Shown here: one piece after another, positions 7,878 to 11,216 of the stretch
How positions within the stretch are numbered: position 1 is the first letter of the stretch
Layout of the letters: every line of letters starts with the position of its first letter
NCBI GenBank assembly: GCA_963578655.1
Contig: CAUZEB010000049.1
Coordinates: 1-11,216, forward strand
DNA: 11,216 nt
Direction of reading: 5' to 3'
From: CAUZEB01 sp963578655
Lineage (GTDB): Bacteria > Chloroflexota > Dehalococcoidia > Lucifugimonadales > CAUZEB01
Program-made: the position numbers and the translations under genes
Notes under the pieces: generated by a model
Told to the model about the DNA's origin: nothing
Seen by the model: only the letters and a program-made list of their open reading frames with translations
Database searches by the model: none

Positions 7878-8042
7878 ATGCTTTGGCGCAGGTCGACAAA
7901 GACGGCGTGGGTGAGTGATTTGGGTTGGGTGAGACAAGATTACAAATCATATTCAGAATGGATTCAATTATACCCGACCTCTAACCACAGGGATAAATTA
8001 CGTAACCTTTTGAGGATTCAATATAATGATAAGAATATCTAG
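7878..8042 (+). CDS. Doubtful small ORF, 54 codons, unknown
   Basis: An ATG-started frame ends just before the acetyl-CoA synthetase gene. Its second half (DYKSYSEWIQLYPTSNHRDK, then LRNLLRIQYNDKN) has protein-like composition, rich in Tyr, Trp, Arg and Lys. There is no Shine-Dalgarno sequence before the ATG, and I recognise no family. A neighbouring frame (7811-7918) overlaps its start, so the pair could be one small gene broken by a frameshift, or neither may be coding. Confidence 0.18.
   Translation: MLWRRSTKTAWVSDLGWVRQDYKSYSEWIQLYPTSNHRDKLRNLLRIQYNDKNI
8022..8027 (+). promoter_or_regulatory. acs: Candidate -10 box for the acetyl-CoA synthetase gene
   Basis: A perfect TATAAT lies 32 bases before the start codon, with a weak -35-like TTACGT (7998-8003) 18 bases upstream. 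Transcription would begin near 8034, giving a leader of about 26 bases that includes the ribosome binding site. The geometry is sensible but the -35 is poor. Confidence 0.4.
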
Positions 8043-8044
8043 TT

Positions 8045-8052
8045 TGGAGGAA
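8045..8052 (+). promoter_or_regulatory. acs: Ribosome binding site of the acetyl-CoA synthetase gene
   Basis: TGGAGGAA with a 7-base spacer to the ATG at 8060 is a near-ideal Shine-Dalgarno sequence and fixes that start. Confidence 0.7.
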
Positions 8053-8059
8053 CCATATC

Positions 8060-10171
8060 ATGACTGACAACAGTGAAGAAGTAGAAGTTAGTGAAGCTCA
8101 AATAGCTTCTCATTGGAAGGAAGAAGAGCTCATTAACCCAAGTACAGACTTTATTGCTCAGGCCAATATGGCAGATTCTACGATTCGAGAACAATTTAGC
8201 CCGGAAAACTTTCCTGAGAGTTTTCGAAAATATGCAGACCTCCTTGACTGGGATCAATATTGGCACACTACTCTGGACGCATCAAATCCTCCTTTCTTTA
8301 ACTGGTTCGTGGGAGGAAAACTTAACGCCTCTTATAACTGTGTTGATAGACATCTCAAAGACCACGGGAATAAGATTGCTTTCACTTGGATATCAGAAAT
8401 CGAGGAGGAGCAAGACAGAGTCGTTTCATATCGAGAGTTGTGGGTAATGGTTAATGAGTTCGCAGTTTTGCTACGAGACTTTGCTGGAGTTAAAACGGGA
8501 GATCGCGTAACACTGCATATGCCCATGATACTTGAATTACCGGTCACGATGTTAGCTTTAGCCAGATTAGGAGCTACTCATTCCCAAGTATTTGGAGGAT
8601 TTAGCGGACCTGCATGTGGTGATCGTATAGTTGATTCGGAAAGTCATATTCTCATAACAGCAGATGCATACTATCGTGGTGGGAAATTGCTTGATCATAA
8701 AATTAAGGCTGACGAAGCTGTAGCACAGGCAGCGAAATCTGATGTAAATGTAAATAAAGTACTCATATGGCAAAGATACCCTGGTAGAGCGTCATCCACG
8801 ACTGCTATGAAAGATGGTCGTGACTACTTTGTTAACGATCTGCTTGGAGCTTATAGAGGTCAGAGAATAGATCCAGTGTCTCTACCTGCTGATCATCCTT
8901 TGTTTTTAATGTACACCAGTGGTACCACAGCTAAACCTAAGGGCTGTCAGCATAGCACTGGAGGATACATGGCTTATGTGACAGGTACCACGCAATTCTA
9001 TCAGGATATACACCCAGAAGACGTTTATTGGTGTATGGCTGATATCGGTTGGATTACAGGACATTCCTATATCGTTTATGGACCACTATCGGTTGGAGCA
9101 AGTAGTGTTCTCTTTGAAGGAGTACCAAATTATCCAGATCCAGGTCGACCTTGGAGAATTGCCGAAAGACTTGGTGTTAATATATTCCACACAGCTCCCA
9201 CTACTATACGCATGCTGAGAAAAGCAGGGCCAGATGAACCAGCTAAGTATGATTATCAATTCAAACATATGACCACTGTAGGCGAGCCTATAGAACCAGA
9301 AGTATGGAGATGGTATTACAATGTAGTAGGTAAAGGAAATGCTGCAATAGTGGATACTTATTGGCAGACGGAGACGGGAGGATTTATTGGTACGACATTA
9401 CCTGCTTTAGAGCCTATGAAACCGGGAAGCTGTGGTCCCGGAGCATTGGGTATAGTTCCCGTGATTCTTGATGATGATGGGAATAAGATAGAACCGGGTT
9501 CAGGTACGGCTGGCAATATATGTATGAGCAATCCTTGGCCTGGTCGGATGCAGACGATTTATGGCGACCCTGATAGATTTGTCGACACCTATTATTCTAA
9601 GTATGCTAAGGTGGGAAGCAAAGATTGGAGAGACTGGCCGTATGTAACAGGTGATGGTGGTACTCAGGGCGCTGACGGATACTTACGCGTTGTTGGTCGT
9701 CTTGATGATGTCATTAATGTAGCTGGACATAGATTGGGAACAAAGGAATTGGAGTCCGCTGCATTGACAGTAGAAGCTGTCGGAGAGGCAGCGGCAGTGC
9801 CGGCGTTTGACGAACTTAAAGGTAGAGTGCCGGAGATGTATATATCATTGAAGCCTGGGTACGAGTCGCACACCAAAATTGCAGTCGAAGTGACGAATGC
9901 AATTAGGCAAATTATTGGGTCCATAGCAACACCAGCTCATGTTTGGGTAGCGAGTGATCTCCCTAAGACCAGTTCAGGTAAAATAATGCGTCGCGTAATC
10001 GCGTCCATTTCCAATTTTATGGATGTAGGTGACACAACTACTTTGGCTAATCCTGAAGTGGTTGAAGAGATAAGGCATCAAGTACAAACTGCGAAGATTG
10101 AGGCTGGGCAAGTTCCGCAAGGTGTTACAAAGGAGATGCAGGATGAAATAATGAAATTTGGACAGGATTAG
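8060..10171 (+). CDS. acs: Acetate--CoA ligase (AMP-forming acetyl-CoA synthetase)
   Basis: Cytoplasmic ANL-superfamily enzyme that activates acetate with ATP to acetyl-AMP and transfers it to CoA. An ACS N-terminal domain occupies about 45-110. The AMP-binding P-loop is LMYTSGTTAKPKG (283-295) followed by CQHSTGGY. Acyl-pocket landmarks match Salmonella Acs as I recall it: DIGWITGH (328-335; Ile332 where Salmonella has Val310), VGEP with Val408 (Val386) and DTYWQTETGG with Trp435 (Trp414). Retention of the bulky Trp favours acetate or another very short acid over longer acyl groups. TGDGG (530-534), GRLDDVINVAGHRLGTKELE (546-565) and LPKTSSGKIMRR (634-645) complete the adenylation/thioesterification domains; Lys641 is the catalytic lysine and possible acetylation site. 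At 703 residues it is longer than the usual 650, owing to extra N-terminal residues and a short insertion near 515-528. It follows the two hydrolases, which could supply its acid substrate. Confidence 0.95.
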   Translation: MTDNSEEVEVSEAQIASHWKEEELINPSTDFIAQANMADSTIREQFSPENFPESFRKYADLLDWDQYWHTTLDASNPPFFNWFVGGKLNASYNCVDRHLKDHGNKIAFTWISEIEEEQDRVVSYRELWVMVNEFAVLLRDFAGVKTGDRVTLHMPMILELPVTMLALARLGATHSQVFGGFSGPACGDRIVDSESHILITADAYYRGGKLLDHKIKADEAVAQAAKSDVNVNKVLIWQRYPGRASSTTAMKDGRDYFVNDLLGAYRGQRIDPVSLPADHPLFLMYTSGTTAKPKGCQHSTGGYMAYVTGTTQFYQDIHPEDVYWCMADIGWITGHSYIVYGPLSVGASSVLFEGVPNYPDPGRPWRIAERLGVNIFHTAPTTIRMLRKAGPDEPAKYDYQFKHMTTVGEPIEPEVWRWYYNVVGKGNAAIVDTYWQTETGGFIGTTLPALEPMKPGSCGPGALGIVPVILDDDGNKIEPGSGTAGNICMSNPWPGRMQTIYGDPDRFVDTYYSKYAKVGSKDWRDWPYVTGDGGTQGADGYLRVVGRLDDVINVAGHRLGTKELESAALTVEAVGEAAAVPAFDELKGRVPEMYISLKPGYESHTKIAVEVTNAIRQIIGSIATPAHVWVASDLPKTSSGKIMRRVIASISNFMDVGDTTTLANPEVVEEIRHQVQTAKIEAGQVPQGVTKEMQDEIMKFGQD

Positions 10172-10276
10172 AAGCTGAGCAAATAGCTACAATGTTTCGA
10201 TTATTGCTATTCGAATATAAGAGATTTCTCCTTATGTTAAATGGCTTCCGATCTTGTTAGGATCCTTTTAGAATTC

Positions 10277-10438
10277 ATGTCTACGGACACGTATAACCGC
10301 TGGATTGATGAATATGGTAGGAGACTCCTCCTTGAGTTATCTTAAGGTGTACCATAGGATAAGACTGACGTAACTTTTTATAGTTTGCTGGGTAAGTGGG
10401 TGGCTCCTCACTATAGTGGGGCTTTACACCACAAATGA
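10277..10438 (+). pseudogene. Possible broken SnoaL/NTF2-like gene fragment
   Basis: From the ATG at 10277 one frame reads MSTDTYNRWIDEYGR, which resembles the usual start of SnoaL/NTF2-like proteins (a W-x-x-x-Y-G-R helix). It then meets TAA at 10343 and TAG at 10355, and continues in the same frame with DKTDVTFYS, resembling the following Asp-x-Thr-Phe-Tyr strand at about the expected distance. A TGA ends it at 10436. Two in-frame stops and no remaining C-terminal part suggest a decayed remnant. The similarity is short and judged by eye, so chance is quite possible. Confidence 0.25.
10399..10430 (+). other. Hairpin upstream of the potassium transporter gene
   Basis: CACTATAGTG at 10409-10418 is a perfect 10-base palindrome, extended by CCT/GGG to an 8-pair arm. 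GGTG (10399-10402) can pair with CACC (10427-10430) as an outer stem. No T-run follows, so it is more likely an operator-like palindrome or leader structure than a terminator. It also overlaps the putative relic frame. Confidence 0.3.
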
Positions 10439-10455
10439 ATGATACCTCCACGATT

Positions 10456-10459
10456 AGGA
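10456..10459 (+). promoter_or_regulatory. Ribosome binding site deciding a TTG start
   Basis: AGGA lies 7 bases before the TTG at 10467. The in-frame stop TAG at 10455-10457 excludes any earlier start. Later candidates (TTG 10479, GTG 10494) have no such site. Confidence 0.5.
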
Positions 10460-10466
10460 AAACGGA

Positions 10467-11216
10467 TTGAGACAAACCTTGAGATCCAAAACTGTGGATA
10501 GGCTAGTCGGACATCCTCGGCATCAAAAACTAGCACCAGTTCACCTAACGATAGAAGGGCGGAAGCACCGATCCAGATTACTAGCGGCTCCACTGATTAT
10601 CGTCTATCTTTTTGCGACTTTAATAACTATTGGAACTTTCCTTTTAATTCTGCCCTTTGCGCATGAGGCAGAAGGGTTTACCCCTCTATTAGTGGCACTG
10701 TTCACAGCTACCTCCGCTACTACTGTTACTGGTTTAGCGGTCCAAGACACCGCTATATACTGGACGAGATATGGTCAAATCATTATTCTAGGAATGATAT
10801 ATGTGGGCGGTCTGGGAATAATGACACTTGCAACTTTTTTAATAATACTGGTCGGTCAAAGAGTAACGATTGCTCAACGTTTACTGGTAAGAGAAATCCT
10901 TTTGATAGATCAGTTAGGTAGTCTGGTACGTCTAACGATAGGAATAGTCGTTATAGCAACGATAATTCAGGTTATTGGATTCATAGTATTATTTCTCAGG
11001 TTTTATTTTATGTATCCACTTAATGAAGCTTTGTGGCTTGCTGTATTTCATTCAGTGTCAGGATTCAATAATGCAGGCTTCGTGGTATTTAATGAGACTA
11101 GTCAATTAATGGGCTTCCGCCACGATATATTTGTGTTGGGTACTCTAACCTCTCTCATATTTATTGGATCCATTAGTTACCTAGTTATATTCGATTTGAT
11201 TAGGTATCGTAAATCT
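10467..11216 (+). CDS. TrkH/KtrB family potassium uptake protein (3' end outside window)
   Basis: Inner-membrane K+-translocating subunit, normally working with a cytoplasmic TrkA/KtrA nucleotide-binding regulator. The first 250 residues are present. The start is judged to be TTG at 10467, because a stop lies at 10455, AGGA precedes it at good spacing, and no ATG precedes the first membrane segment. A basic N-terminus (1-38) leads into the first membrane segment (about 40-63). The first selectivity-filter loop is TATSATTVTGLAV (80-92), with TVTGL at 86-90. GGLGIMT (114-120) is also typical. The second filter loop is SGFNNAGF (198-205). The short N-terminus and filter sequences are closer to KtrB than to E. 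coli TrkH, but I would not decide between them. A regulator gene would be expected downstream, outside the window. Confidence 0.9.
   Translation, partial: MRQTLRSKTVDRLVGHPRHQKLAPVHLTIEGRKHRSRLLAAPLIIVYLFATLITIGTFLLILPFAHEAEGFTPLLVALFTATSATTVTGLAVQDTAIYWTRYGQIIILGMIYVGGLGIMTLATFLIILVGQRVTIAQRLLVREILLIDQLGSLVRLTIGIVVIATIIQVIGFIVLFLRFYFMYPLNEALWLAVFHSVSGFNNAGFVVFNETSQLMGFRHDIFVLGTLTSLIFIGSISYLVIFDLIRYRKS

Larger units (their letters stand above)
7755..8059. other. 305-base spacer before the acetyl-CoA synthetase gene
   Basis: No RNA gene is recognised. GATTAAT occurs twice as a direct repeat (7762-7768 and 7784-7790, 22 bases apart). A 5-base-pair hairpin CTTTC/GAAAG lies at 7836-7850. Two overlapping small reading frames occur, at 7811-7918 (35 codons) and 7878-8042 (54 codons). 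The segment around 7868-7935 is richer in G (TTGGCGCAGGTCG, GGCGTGGGTGAG) than its surroundings. A TATAAT at 8022 is a candidate promoter element. Confidence 0.4.
10172..10466. other. 295-base spacer between acs and the potassium transporter gene
   Basis: No convincing terminator follows acs: AATAGC (10182-10187) can pair with GCTATT (10206-10211), but the loop is 18 bases and no T-run follows. The middle holds a possible SnoaL-like relic (10277-10438), described separately. A palindromic hairpin lies at 10399-10430. No tRNA or other RNA gene is seen. Confidence 0.4.

Noticed and set aside
10192..10260. 22-codon ATG frame after acs (begins MFRLLLFEYKRF)
   Set aside because: Very short, no ribosome binding site, and hydrophobic/basic composition is common in AT-rich non-coding DNA.
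10317..10333. AGGAGACTCCT palindrome and CCTCCTT (anti-Shine-Dalgarno-like) as a regulatory switch
   Set aside because: The stem would have only 4 pairs around a 3-base loop, and the stretch is better explained as part of the possible SnoaL-like relic or as chance.

Overview
The window looks like chromosomal DNA of a free-living bacterium with AT-rich coding sequence (about 40% G+C by eye). All recognisable genes lie on the + strand. Three traits recall marine Chloroflexota of the SAR202/Dehalococcoidia type: a family 5 solute-binding lipoprotein with a long Ala/Pro/Thr linker, CocE/NonD hydrolases, and a GCQHSTGGY-type acetate--CoA ligase. This placement is inference from gene content and style; no rRNA or other marker gene is present.

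Layout: (1) 2-931, the 3'-most part of a DppB-type ABC permease whose start lies outside the window. (2) 992-1894, a DppC-type permease. (3) 2035-3807, a family 5 solute-binding lipoprotein, closed by a strong hairpin terminator at about 3831-3877. Together these form the membrane and binding parts of a peptide/opine/nickel-type importer. No ATPase gene is visible. (4) 4037-5776 and 6054-7754, two diverged tandem serine hydrolases of the cocaine esterase / X-Pro dipeptidyl-peptidase (S15) family, both with complete Ser-Asp-His triads. (5) 8060-10171, an AMP-forming acetyl-CoA synthetase. (6) 10467-11216, the N-terminal 250 residues of a TrkH/KtrB-type potassium transporter that starts with TTG and runs off the window.

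A reasonable but unproven reading is a small uptake-and-hydrolysis neighbourhood: the importer brings in an ester- or amide-containing organic molecule, the two cytoplasmic CocE-like enzymes cleave it, and the ligase converts released acetate (or a similar short acid) to acyl-CoA. The potassium transporter is probably unrelated.

The gaps between the genes (229, 277, 305 and 295 bases) hold no RNA gene that I can recognise. They do contain one excellent terminator, two TATAAT boxes (in the 140-base and 305-base gaps) and several short protein-like reading frames without good starts. The best of these, at 10277-10438, resembles the broken N-terminus of a SnoaL/NTF2-like protein. I found no mobile element, CRISPR array, tRNA or rRNA. 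The window is mostly ordinary metabolic and transport DNA, and I do not see clear evidence of a wholly new system.
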